Source of the DNA: Chloroflexota bacterium
GTDB taxonomy: Bacteria > Chloroflexota > Anaerolineae > Anaerolineales > VGOW01
DNA length: 9,625 bases
Assembly: GCA_016215145.1 (NCBI GenBank)
Contig: JACRLA010000092.1
Span: 1-9,625, forward strand
Direction: 5' to 3'
Position numbers and translations under genes: made by a program. This document shows, one piece after another, positions 1 to 6,462 of the stretch. How positions within the stretch are numbered: position 1 is the first letter of the stretch; each line of letters opens with the position of its first letter. The notes beneath the pieces were generated by a model, which did not search any database, was not told the origin of the DNA, and saw nothing but the letters and a program-made list of their open reading frames with translations.

Positions 1-222
1 GCGCGTGAAGTCTACGGCAAAGAACCGATAGTCTCGCCCATCATCGGCGGGTCGGGACCCAATTATGTTTTTCTCGATTCGCTCAAAGTGCCGATCATCA
101 CCGCAGGCGTTGGCTACCCCGGCTCCCGCGCCCATGCGCCAAACGAGAACATGGTGTTAGAGAATTTTGTGCAGGGGGTGAAGCATACGGCGAGGATTTT
201 GGAGAACTTCGCCAAAGGATGA
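1..222 (+). CDS. M20-family metallopeptidase, C-terminal end (partial)
   Basis: The reading frame is open from the first base of the window and ends at TGA 220-222, giving 73 residues; the start lies outside. The peptide holds the C-terminal signature of M20/ArgE/DapE-type zinc peptidases: IIGGSGPNYVF near residues 14-24, where the substrate-binding loop lies, then G(V)GYPGSRAHAPNE at about 36-48. The His of HAPNE is the usual last metal ligand, and the helix after it (NMVLENFVQGVKHTARIL) matches the family. Such enzymes hydrolyse dipeptides or N-acyl amino acids in the cytoplasm. Substrate cannot be told from this fragment. The family call is strong; the subfamily (dipeptidase against deacylase) is open. 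Confidence 0.85.
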   Translation, partial: AREVYGKEPIVSPIIGGSGPNYVFLDSLKVPIITAGVGYPGSRAHAPNENMVLENFVQGVKHTARILENFAKG

Positions 223-243
223 ATTATGAAGGATGAAGGATGA
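223..243 (+). repeat. ATTATGAAGGATGAA-type dispersed repeat, copy 1
   Basis: Directly after the peptidase stop codon lies ATTATGAAGGATGAAGGATGA. The same core (AATTATGAAGGATGAA) returns at 712-780 as an inverted pair and at 5634-5648 at the start of the methyltransferase gene. It is noncoding here. Such small modules at gene edges are typical of dispersed intergenic repeats; whether they move is unknown. Confidence 0.6.
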
Positions 244-258
244 ATGAGGTTGGTCGTG

Positions 259-299
259 AACGTTGATAATCATAGTGATAGGCTATGGCTGTCAACGTT
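259..299 (+). terminator. Hairpin after the M20 peptidase gene, possible terminator
   Basis: AACGTTGATA (259-268) pairs with TGTCAACGTT (290-299) with one G-U pair. After a 2x2 internal loop, CATAG (271-275) pairs with CTATG (283-287) around a 7-nt loop. The 3' side runs into TTTAATTT. This fits a terminator for the upstream peptidase, although the T-tract is interrupted. It could instead be a leader structure for the four-helix-bundle gene that starts 37 bases later. Confidence 0.45.
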
Positions 300-336
300 T
301 TAATTTAAAACAAAATTTAAAAAGGAGATTTGGAAA

Positions 337-714
337 ATGAAAAACACAGAGGGTCAGAAACCCGAGGACTTGAGGACACGCACGAAATCGCTGGCGCTGC
401 GTGTGATTAAGATGTATGGCAAGTTGCCGAAGTCCACTGAAGCGCAAGTGATCGGTAGACAAGTATTGAGATCGGGAACGGCGGTTGGGGCAAATTATCG
501 TGAAGCGTATCGTGCAAGATCGGATGCGGAGTTTATTTCCAAGATGGGAGATTGTTTGAAGGAGTTAGACGAAACGGCGTATTGGTTTGAATTGTTGGTA
601 GAAGGGGGAATCGTGAAAGCTGGGCAACTCGCTCCTTTGCAAGACGAAGTCAATCAATTGATTGCGATCTTTGTGACGATTATCAAGAAAAGAAAACGTA
701 ACCTCAAAGACTAA
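337..714 (+). CDS. Four helix bundle protein (S23 / 23S rRNA IVP family)
   Basis: This 125-residue protein belongs to the four-helix-bundle family first found encoded in 23S rRNA intervening sequences. The visible signature is RSGTAVGANYREAYRA (residues 45-60), followed by FISKMGDCLKELDETAYWFELL (66-87), which makes the third helix. The C-terminal helix ends in a basic KKRKRN patch (117-122). Length is typical (about 115-130). The start is supported by AAAGGAG at 321-327, nine bases before the ATG. Here the gene is stand-alone, not inside an rRNA. Family members form pentameric bundles and one branch is the accessory protein of diversity-generating retroelements, but no reverse transcriptase or template/variable repeat pair is present here. 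The molecular role is unknown. Confidence 0.85.
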   Translation: MKNTEGQKPEDLRTRTKSLALRVIKMYGKLPKSTEAQVIGRQVLRSGTAVGANYREAYRARSDAEFISKMGDCLKELDETAYWFELLVEGGIVKAGQLAPLQDEVNQLIAIFVTIIKKRKRNLKD

Positions 715-720
715 ATTATG

Positions 721-779
721 AATTATGAAGGATGAATTATGAAGTACTCTTCATCCTTCATAATTCATCCTTCATAATT
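721..779. terminator. 24-bp perfect inverted repeat between convergent genes
   Basis: Bases 721-744 and 756-779 are perfect reverse complements (24 bp) around an 11-nt loop (745-755). Each arm is built from the ATTATGAAGGATGAA repeat seen elsewhere in the window, so this is two copies in head-to-head orientation. It lies between the stop of the four-helix-bundle gene (714) and the stop of the S10 gene (783), which converge. The stem is A/T rich with little GC and no clean T-tract, so a bidirectional terminator role is inferred from position and folding only. Confidence 0.6.
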
Positions 780-782
780 TAC

Positions 783-2138
783 CTAACGCGGCACTGCGTT
801 GCGAATGAAGCTCGTTAGTTCTTCCTTCATCTTCCTCAACGACGGAATGTGGATATACATCATATGTCCCGCCTCATAGTAGCTCATCGAGACATTTTTT
901 TGCAAAGTTGGATCAAGTTGTAAATGATCAAACGTGTATTGTGTGGCGAAGTACGGCGTGGCGAGATCGTAGTAGCCGTTGGTGACATGCACTTTGAGAT
1001 TCGGGTTCATGCTGATGGCTTTGCGAAGTGTCTCACCGACGTTGACGTATTGATTTTGAAATTCGGCATAACTCCACGATTGCCACAAGCCCGCGCTCAC
1101 TTCGTACGGCAAGTCACTCTCAAACTTTAAATCGTCGCGCACGTAGTTGTTGAACATGGACGTATACGCGCCTGATAAGTTTGCGCTCGCCGGATCGAAT
1201 TCGGCAAGTTCGCCTGCCGAGTCGCGGTCAACGCCGGTGAAGCGCGAATCGAGTCGCCCCACCGTGCGGCGCTGATCGCGCAGCAGCTCTTTGCAGAAGC
1301 GGTGGATTTGGATGCGAAGATCGGTGCGATCAATGTAGTCTTCGCTCAAGCCGGTGTAGGCGGCTAATTTTTTGATCACGGTGGCGCGGTCAGCGGCGGC
1401 CAGACCTGATCCTTTCATCAACGCCAACGTGTAGTCATTCGCCGCAAAGTGTTCCACTTCCGCCAGTAGTTTCTTTAAATCACCTTTGATCTTTTTGTGA
1501 TACCAGGCCGTGGCGGTGTAGGTCGGCAAAAATAAAACGTACGGCAGATCGTTGCCAATGAAGAAGCGCGCGGTTTGAAAGTTGAGAATGGACGAGACGA
1601 GCACCAGCCCGTTGAGATACATGCCGTGCCGCTCTTGCAAATATCCGGCCAGACCCGAAGCGCGCGTGGTGCCGTAACTTTCGCCGATGATAAATTTTGG
1701 CGAAGACCAGCGTTTGTAGCGTGAGGTGTAAAGGCGAATGAAATCACCAACCGACTCGATATCTTTTTTGTAGCCGTGAAATTCTTTTGCCTTCTCGCCG
1801 GGAAGGACGCGGCTGTATCCTGTGCTGACCGGGTCAATGAAAACGAGATCGGTTTGATCGAGCAGTGAGTAATCATTGTTGACGAGTTGATACGGTGGGG
1901 GTGGGGCGTTGCCATCTTTGTCGAGTGACACGCGCTTGGGACCCAACACGCCGAGATGCAGCCAGACCGATGCCGAACCGGGTCCGCCATTGAACGAAAA
2001 CGAGATCGGGCGTTTGCGTTTGTCGGTCACATCGTCGCGGGTGTAGGCGATGAAGAAGACCGCGGCTTTTGGTTTCTCACCTTCGCTTTCGCCTTCCTTC
2101 TCGCCTTTCTTCTGTTGTGCTTCTTCTTTCAGCACCAT
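783..2138 (-). CDS. Serine carboxypeptidase, peptidase family S10 (body; 5' end frameshifted)
   Basis: The 451-residue frame contains the whole S10 catalytic region: oxyanion-hole motif SFNGGPGSAS (48-57), nucleophile in IIGESYGT (Ser154), Asp391 in NGYYDLATP and His425 in EAGHMMYIH. S10 enzymes remove C-terminal residues with an alpha/beta-hydrolase fold. Codons upstream of 2138 continue the same protein: reading through one copy of a 44-bp repeat gives IPPKDNIVISKHT...TVTTGTMVLKEE, an expected S10 N-terminus, and would give 495 residues from ATG 2314. In the sequence as given, the second repeat copy breaks this frame. The ATG at 2136-2138 has no ribosome binding site of its own, but the shifted upstream frame ends in TGA 2129-2131, overlapping that ATG region (ATGGTGCTGA), so re-initiation is possible. 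No signal peptide is visible. It is the last gene of the minus-strand cluster. Confidence 0.85.
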   Translation of the reverse strand: MVLKEEAQQKKGEKEGESEGEKPKAAVFFIAYTRDDVTDKRKRPISFSFNGGPGSASVWLHLGVLGPKRVSLDKDGNAPPPPYQLVNNDYSLLDQTDLVFIDPVSTGYSRVLPGEKAKEFHGYKKDIESVGDFIRLYTSRYKRWSSPKFIIGESYGTTRASGLAGYLQERHGMYLNGLVLVSSILNFQTARFFIGNDLPYVLFLPTYTATAWYHKKIKGDLKKLLAEVEHFAANDYTLALMKGSGLAAADRATVIKKLAAYTGLSEDYIDRTDLRIQIHRFCKELLRDQRRTVGRLDSRFTGVDRDSAGELAEFDPASANLSGAYTSMFNNYVRDDLKFESDLPYEVSAGLWQSWSYAEFQNQYVNVGETLRKAISMNPNLKVHVTNGYYDLATPYFATQYTFDHLQLDPTLQKNVSMSYYEAGHMMYIHIPSLRKMKEELTSFIRNAVPR

Positions 2139-2314
2139 CGTGCCGGTGGTGACGGTGTATTTAATTTTCTTGCCGCCAACCGTCGCGGTGTGTTTGCTGA
2201 TGACGATATTATCTTTGGGTGGAATTTTCTTTTCTTCATCTTTCGGTTTTTCTTCTTTGTGGGTGGAATTTTCTTTTCTTCATCTTTCGGTTTTTCTTCT
2301 TTGTCGTTTGCCAT
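2129..2314 (-). pseudogene. Original 5' end of the S10 gene, out of frame after a 44-bp duplication
   Basis: The ATG at 2312-2314 has a strong ribosome binding site (AAGGAG, reverse complement of 2321-2326, six bases away), so translation should begin here. It gives MANDKEEKPKDEEKKIPP and then, because of the duplicated 44 bases, leaves the S10 frame and ends after 61 residues at TGA 2129-2131. Removing one repeat copy restores 44 codons that join exactly to the 452-codon S10 body. The frame is therefore the broken beginning of the peptidase gene, not a separate protein. Sequencing or assembly error, a true mutation or a reversible switch are all possible. Confidence 0.75.
2217..2304. repeat. 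Perfect 44-bp tandem duplication
   Basis: Bases 2217-2260 and 2261-2304 are identical, directly adjacent 44-mers (each beginning GGGTGGAATTTTC). 44 is not a multiple of three, so one extra copy shifts the frame. The unit lies inside the Lys/Glu/Pro-rich N-terminal coding region of the S10 gene. Confidence 0.95.
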
Positions 2315-2352
2315 GCAGGTCTCCTTGAAAGTTAGGGTAGGTGACTATTACA

Positions 2353-3213
2353 TTATCGAGTTTTGTAATGCGCCCGTTTTTCAAACAGGGCGAGTTGTCG
2401 TTCTTTGGGCAGCACCAGCGGATAGTTGGCGATGAAAAGCTCTTGCTCAGATTGCTCTGATTCTTTGGTGATGTTTCTCATGCCGTACATAATGTCCCAT
2501 GGTTTGATATAAGCAAATGAAAAAAGATCGCGCACGTATTCCGAATCGTCGTAGGTGATCAGCCATTTATGTTTGCACTTCCGCATCACTTTTGCAAAAC
2601 GCTCGTGGTCAAAACTTTTGTGCAGTTTCCCGTTCTTGCCATAAAGCGCGGATTTCATAGCGGAGAAGTAGGGCGGGTCGAGAAAAATAAATACATCGTC
2701 GCCGTCTGCCTCGACGACTTCTTGATAATCCAAGTGAGTGATCTTTATGTCGCCTAAAACCTTATCCAATTTACGCAGACGATCAATGCTCGATGTCGTG
2801 AATCGTTTTTGAAAACCCTGCTCCGAGTAACCGCCCGATTCTGTCGTGCCTGAAAACGTCATGCGGTTTAAAGCAAAGAAGGCGCTTGCCTTCTCAAGCG
2901 GCGTGAAGATTGGAAGATTATCAATGAGCCAGCGATGTAGTTTCTTGCCGTCTCTGTGACCCTTGTGCCACTTCTCAACCTGATGAACGACGCCGTCAAG
3001 ATCGTTTTGACACGTTAGCCAAAAATTGTAAAGTTCAAAATAAAGATCGTTGATCCAAAATTTCCTGTCGGGATAAATTTGTTCAAGGTAGATAAAGACC
3101 GAGCCGCCGCCGACAAATGGCTCTCGATACTCGCCAAACTCTGGGATGAGCGCAACAATCTGATCGGCAACTTTGCTTTTGCCGCCGGGATAGCGGAGGG
3201 GGCTGCGGATCAT
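2353..3213 (-). CDS. D12-class (Dam-like) N6-adenine DNA methyltransferase
   Basis: The 286-residue protein has the Dam/D12 motif order: N-terminal SPLRYPGGKSKV (4-15) with the Lys-rich SAM-binding start, motif I PFVGGGSVF (32-40), ALNRMTFSGTTESGGY (114-129), and catalytic motif IV DPPY (179-182). Length is normal for the family. It transfers a methyl group from SAM to N6 of adenine in a short DNA site; the site cannot be read from the sequence. The ATG at 3211-3213 follows the zinc-ribbon gene by 16 bases and has no good ribosome binding site, so translation is probably coupled. No restriction endonuclease gene is next to it, so it appears to be an orphan methyltransferase that may mark the chromosome or protect against outside restriction. 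The S10 start lies 38 bases beyond its stop. Confidence 0.92.
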   Translation of the reverse strand: MIRSPLRYPGGKSKVADQIVALIPEFGEYREPFVGGGSVFIYLEQIYPDRKFWINDLYFELYNFWLTCQNDLDGVVHQVEKWHKGHRDGKKLHRWLIDNLPIFTPLEKASAFFALNRMTFSGTTESGGYSEQGFQKRFTTSSIDRLRKLDKVLGDIKITHLDYQEVVEADGDDVFIFLDPPYFSAMKSALYGKNGKLHKSFDHERFAKVMRKCKHKWLITYDDSEYVRDLFSFAYIKPWDIMYGMRNITKESEQSEQELFIANYPLVLPKERQLALFEKRAHYKTR

Positions 3214-3229
3214 TTAACCGTTTCAACAC

Positions 3230-3814
3230 TCACAATTGCTTCCCACAGTTCGAGCAAAACTTCGCGTTCTTCACGTTCACGAAACCGCACGAGGCACACG
3301 CCGTCGGTTGCACGTCGCCCAACGGCGCGCCGCACTGCACGCACGATGTCGCCCCCACCTTGTTCGCCGCGTTACAGTAAGGACATGCCGTTGAACTCAA
3401 TCGTTCCGAGATCTGTTTTGTTGCGCCAACCGTTTTGCTGAATCGTTCAATCGAATCCCACACTTTTTGAGGCAACTGCATTGAGTTAACGTCCGAGGCG
3501 ATGTCGTCTAGCCGCCCGATGATGTTGAGCGGATTCTGAAAAAGGGAGAAGGCGGTTTGACCCAGAGAAGCGATCACGCCCAAAAATTCTTGATCGCCCA
3601 CATCTACCAGCACGCCGTCTTCGTGTTGTTGAATCGAAATACCTAATGAGGTGTTGCCGCCCGATTGTCGCCACTGCGGTTTAAAAATTTGTACCACGAT
3701 CTTGTCGCCGTCACCGTTTTGGTTGGCGTTGAATTCGTCGTTGCTGAATTCGCCGACGAGCGCATCGGCTAAATCTTCGGGGGTGATGTCGCCGTGAAAA
3801 ACTTTCTGTGTCAT
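3230..3814 (-). CDS. Double zinc-ribbon protein of unknown function
   Basis: The protein has 194 residues. The C-terminal 50 carry two zinc ribbons: CPYC (144-147) with CVQC (158-161), and CASC (173-176) with CSNC (187-190), each a four-Cys zinc site. The N-terminal 140 residues form an acidic, globular-looking domain that I do not recognise (motifs DGVLVDVGDQEFLG at 66-79, and a middle helix region), without membrane segments. Start ATG 3812-3814 has AAGGAG six bases upstream (3821-3826). It lies 39 bases after the diguanylate cyclase and 16 bases before the DNA methyltransferase, suggesting co-transcription. Zinc ribbons of this kind often serve as protein or nucleic-acid contacts; any link to its neighbours is speculative. 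Confidence 0.8.
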   Translation of the reverse strand: MTQKVFHGDITPEDLADALVGEFSNDEFNANQNGDGDKIVVQIFKPQWRQSGGNTSLGISIQQHEDGVLVDVGDQEFLGVIASLGQTAFSLFQNPLNIIGRLDDIASDVNSMQLPQKVWDSIERFSKTVGATKQISERLSSTACPYCNAANKVGATSCVQCGAPLGDVQPTACASCGFVNVKNAKFCSNCGKQL

Positions 3815-3853
3815 AGTATTCTCCTTGAATGTCGTTGCGAGTATTTTACTACT

Positions 3854-5482
3854 TTACAATTTAACTTCGACTCGATTTCGCCCGCGCTGTTTGGCGACAT
3901 ACAACGCTTCGTCGGCGTGACGAAGAAGCGTAGCCAGATCGGGTGTGGAGGCGGTTAACGCGGCGACTCCAAGGCTGATGGTGAGGGTGATGCCGCCGCC
4001 GCGTTGGGTGGCGATGGGTGTATCGGCGACGGCTGTCCGCAATCTTTCGGCGATGATGTGCGCCGCGGGGAGATCAGTTTCTGGCAGCAGCACGGCAAAC
4101 TCTTCACCGCCATAGCGCCCGATGAGATCAATGCCGCGAATGTTGCTGCGGCAGCGCTGCGCCACTTCGTGCAGCACTTCGTCGCCGCTGGCGTGACCGT
4201 AGGTGTCGTTGACTTTTTTGAAAAAATCGAGATCGAGTATCAACGCGCTTAACGGGCGCCGCGTGCGTTGAGCGCGTTCGATTTCGCGCGCGCCGAGAGA
4301 GAACAAGCCGCGGCGGTTGTAGATTTCCAGAAGAACGTCGGTGATGGCGAGCTGCTGCACTTCGGCATAGAGACGCGCGTTCTCCAAGGTGATGGCAACT
4401 TGGCTGGCGAAGATGGAGATGGCGGGCATATCGCTCTCTAGTAAATTTTCTCCCCACAACATTAATACGCCACTCACCTGATCATTAATGATGAGGGGTA
4501 AATAGGCAGATCGTAGAGTATCGCTGAGTACTAAACGAAGAATTTGTTTTACAACAAATGGGTTTAGGCTTTTCAACATTGGCTCGGCGACTTCACTGAC
4601 CTCTATGGCGAACACAGGTTTTCTATTGATCACGACTTGTTTGTAAAACGAAAGGTTCTCCGCGGTGAAGCGAAAGTCGTGAATAGCCATGCCTGCCAAT
4701 TTTTCCATCATCGCAATAAGATTCGATTCAATCGAGATGTACTGAATGGTAAATTGTGTTGAGCCGGCTTCTTGTAATGTCACGATACAGTTAATGCCAA
4801 TCTGTTTCAGTTCATACCCGAGAGTTTCCATTACTATTCCGGGATTGGAGATGTTTCCGATTCGCGCGGCGACGCTACTGAGTGCGGCGATTAAGTTATT
4901 GGCGCGCACCAGTTGCGCCGTGCGCTGTTGCTCGATCTCCAGCGAGCGCGTTTTGGCAATGGCTAAAGCAATTTGCGCCGCAGCTTGTTCGCCGCGCTCA
5001 ATTTCGTCGGGGACGAAGTGATGCGTTTGACTGAAAGAGATCAATGCCGCGCCCAGTTTTTGATCGTTGGCGATCAACGGCAGACCCAACATAGATTTGG
5101 TTGGAAAGAGAGCGGCGAGGCGCGGGCTGATGTAAGGCGAGTTGAACACATCTTCTGCCACAAGTGGGCGCCCGGCTTTCAATACGGAGGCGGTCATGGT
5201 CGCTTCGTCTGACGAGATTATTTGCTGGGGATAGGTCTCGCGCAAATCGCCGTAGGCGGCTGTCGGGATGGTGCGTCCTTCTTCTTCACTCCATAAAGTG
5301 ATAAAGCATCCATCGGCGTCAAACAATTCGCCGAGTTGGTCTGCCAAAGTTTGCAGCATTGTTTTTAAATCTACGGCTTCAAGAGAGGTGCGCGTGATGT
5401 CGTTGAGTTGCGCTAAATAGCGTTGGCGAGATCGTAATTCTTGCTCAATATCTTTGGATGTTATTTTGCGAGGAGCGGTCAT
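3854..5482 (-). CDS. GAF-GAF-GGDEF diguanylate cyclase
   Basis: This is a 542-residue cytoplasmic signalling protein with no membrane segment. A short N-terminal helix is followed by a GAF sensor domain (about 25-180, with MLGLPLIANDQKLGAALISF), a linker helix, a second more divergent GAF-like domain (about 195-372, with YLPLIINDQVSGVLMLW) and a GGDEF domain (about 378-542). The active site reads RYGGEEF (GGEEF 458-462), with metal-binding Asp417 in LILDLDFFKKVNDTYGH, so it should make cyclic di-GMP from two GTP. The inhibitory product-binding I-site RxxD is present (R449-D452), five residues before GGEEF. The usual TDxLTGLxNRR entry is altered to TDVLLEIYNRR (381-391). The start ATG 5480-5482 has a weak AGAGG upstream. 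It is the first gene of the minus-strand cluster. The ligand of the GAF domains is unknown. Confidence 0.92.
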   Translation of the reverse strand: MTAPRKITSKDIEQELRSRQRYLAQLNDITRTSLEAVDLKTMLQTLADQLGELFDADGCFITLWSEEEGRTIPTAAYGDLRETYPQQIISSDEATMTASVLKAGRPLVAEDVFNSPYISPRLAALFPTKSMLGLPLIANDQKLGAALISFSQTHHFVPDEIERGEQAAAQIALAIAKTRSLEIEQQRTAQLVRANNLIAALSSVAARIGNISNPGIVMETLGYELKQIGINCIVTLQEAGSTQFTIQYISIESNLIAMMEKLAGMAIHDFRFTAENLSFYKQVVINRKPVFAIEVSEVAEPMLKSLNPFVVKQILRLVLSDTLRSAYLPLIINDQVSGVLMLWGENLLESDMPAISIFASQVAITLENARLYAEVQQLAITDVLLEIYNRRGLFSLGAREIERAQRTRRPLSALILDLDFFKKVNDTYGHASGDEVLHEVAQRCRSNIRGIDLIGRYGGEEFAVLLPETDLPAAHIIAERLRTAVADTPIATQRGGGITLTISLGVAALTASTPDLATLLRHADEALYVAKQRGRNRVEVKL

Positions 5483-5527
5483 AGCTTGATACCTCTAGCA
5501 ACAGCATACAAGCCCCTGTTCGACGTT

Positions 5528-5533
5528 ATTATA
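5528..5533 (-). promoter_or_regulatory. Possible -10 box for the diguanylate cyclase operon
   Basis: On the minus strand these bases read TATAAT, a perfect -10 consensus, about 45 bases before the ATG at 5482. No convincing -35 hexamer lies 16-18 bases upstream, so support is weak. A run of seven C (5546-5552) falls in the spacer. Confidence 0.3.
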
Positions 5534-5633
5534 TTCTCGAATCCGCCCCCCCTATTATGGAATAATTGCCTATACTTGTCACGCGCGACTTGTCCTATTT
5601 TTGAGCGACAAAAGAGTAAAGGATGAATGACTA

Positions 5634-5648
5634 ATTATGAAGGATGAA
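5634..5648 (+). repeat. AATTATGAAGGATGA-type dispersed repeat, copy at a gene start
   Basis: AATTATGAAGGATGA occurs here, as at 223 and 721. The ATG inside it (5637-5639) is the only usable start codon of the methyltransferase gene, so the repeat supplies the start and first codons (MKDE). A related AAAGGATGAATGA sits just before it (5618-5630). Confidence 0.55.
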
Positions 5649-6422
5649 ACGACGAATCCGTTTCCTGATCCCGAAGAAGTTGAACGCGAGTTTTTTAGCC
5701 GCTTTGTTGATTTTCGCGGCAAGCGCGTCTTGGAGATCGGTTGTGGTGATGGACGCACGATCACCTATTATGCCAATGAAGCAAAATGGATCGTAGGGAT
5801 TGATAATGATCGAGATGAACTGATCGCCGCGCAGAAAGAAACCCGTGCCGCGCGCAAAGATTCCCGCTTTCTTGGAGAAAGCGGGAATCTGAAAACAGAT
5901 TTCATTCACGGTGACGCCGCCTCTCTCCCTTTTGCCGATTCGTCATTCGACCTGACGATCTTAAGTTGGTCGCTTTGATGAGTGACTCCCTCGGGCATGG
6001 TTCATGCCCTTCACGAAACTTGGCGCGTTACCCGAAGTGAAGTCTTGGATATTCGTCCGCTCGCGCTTTCGCCGTTAGTCTTTGTTCGAGATCGAAACGG
6101 CGGCGATACCTTTTGCGGCGAACTCAAATGGTGCGATGACTCGGGGCAGCATCACATTCAATCGGATACCGCTTTAGCGCGCGTCATCGCCGATAACAAA
6201 TTTGTTGTCACAAAGGAAGATCGATTCGATTGGTTCGATTCGTTTGACACTGCCGACGAATTGGTAGAGCAAGTTCACGACGAGTGGCTGACGTGGACTG
6301 TGGATGAAGACACGGCGTTGAAGTTGATGCGAGCGATGAAAGATTCGGGGCGGGGCGCGGTGGCCTACATTCGACAGGGGATTGGGGTGAGGCTGTTGAA
6401 GAGGATGAACAATGAACAATGA
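5637..6422 (+). CDS. Class I SAM-dependent methyltransferase with two adjacent in-frame TGA codons
   Basis: One reading frame runs through 5637-6422 but holds TGA TGA at 5976-5981. The first part (113 codons, to 5978) has the SAM-binding core: VLEIGCGDGRTITYY (motif I), a motif II acid in VGIDNDRDELIAA, DFIHGDAASLPFADSSFDLTILSWSL (motifs III-IV). The second part (5982-6422, from GTG) continues with VTPSGMVHALHETWRV, the next helix of the same fold, then LDIRPLALSP and a C-terminal helical region. Both parts are in phase with no other lesion, and the full product would be 261 residues, normal for the family. The substrate is unknown. It is either a gene killed by two nonsense codons or a recoded gene; a 7-bp hairpin at 5993-6009 fits a selenocysteine insertion element. 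The start is in a repeat, with AAAGGA (5618-5623) rather far upstream. Confidence 0.7.
5993..6009 (+). promoter_or_regulatory. SECIS-like hairpin downstream of the tandem TGA
   Basis: GGGCATG (5993-5999), loop GTT (6000-6002) and CATGCCC (6003-6009) form a perfect 7-bp stem with a 3-nt loop beginning with G. The loop starts 21 bases after the first TGA and 18 after the second. Known bacterial selenocysteine insertion elements are stem-loops just 3' of the UGA with a G among the first loop bases and a UGA-to-loop distance of roughly 16-37. The match is suggestive; the bases also encode protein, so chance is possible. Confidence 0.35.
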
Positions 6423-6462
6423 ACAATACAAAATCCCAAATCCCAAACTCCAAAATCCCAAC
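6408..6462. repeat. GAACAAT and AATCCCA short repeats at the end of the methyltransferase gene
   Basis: GAACAAT occurs three times in tandem-like spacing (from about 6408, 6414 and 6421), followed by AATCCCA units (from about 6423 to 6461, with variants). They cover the stop codon region and supply the last residues (NNEQ) of the methyltransferase. This looks like a dispersed intergenic repeat that has eaten into the gene end. The remaining bases up to 6560 show no gene. Confidence 0.55.

Noticed and set aside
337..714. Diversity-generating retroelement accessory gene (Avd-like)
   Set aside because: The protein shares the four-helix-bundle family, but no reverse transcriptase, template repeat or variable repeat is found nearby.
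712..780. CRISPR-like repeats
   Set aside because: The copies are inverted and adjacent, without regular spacers, and no cas gene is present.
2050..2435. Phe-rich plus-strand frames over the S10 start
   Set aside because: They are the antisense of the Lys/Glu-rich S10 N-terminus and its tandem repeat; composition explains them.
2353..3213. A restriction-modification system
   Set aside because: Only the methyltransferase is present; the neighbours are a zinc-ribbon protein and a peptidase, with no endonuclease or specificity subunit.
3079..3441. Plus-strand 120-codon frame across the methyltransferase/zinc-ribbon junction
   Set aside because: It is antisense to two genes with strong motifs and has Arg/Ser-rich shadow composition.
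5546..5552. Run of seven C as a phase-variable promoter spacer
   Set aside because: The run is short and the promoter at 5528-5533 lacks a -35 box, so there is no real support for switching.
5982..6422. A separate gene starting from GTG 5982 after the tandem TGA
   Set aside because: It has no ribosome binding site, its first residues continue the fold of the upstream half in the same frame, and it lacks a SAM-binding core. It is the second part of the same methyltransferase.
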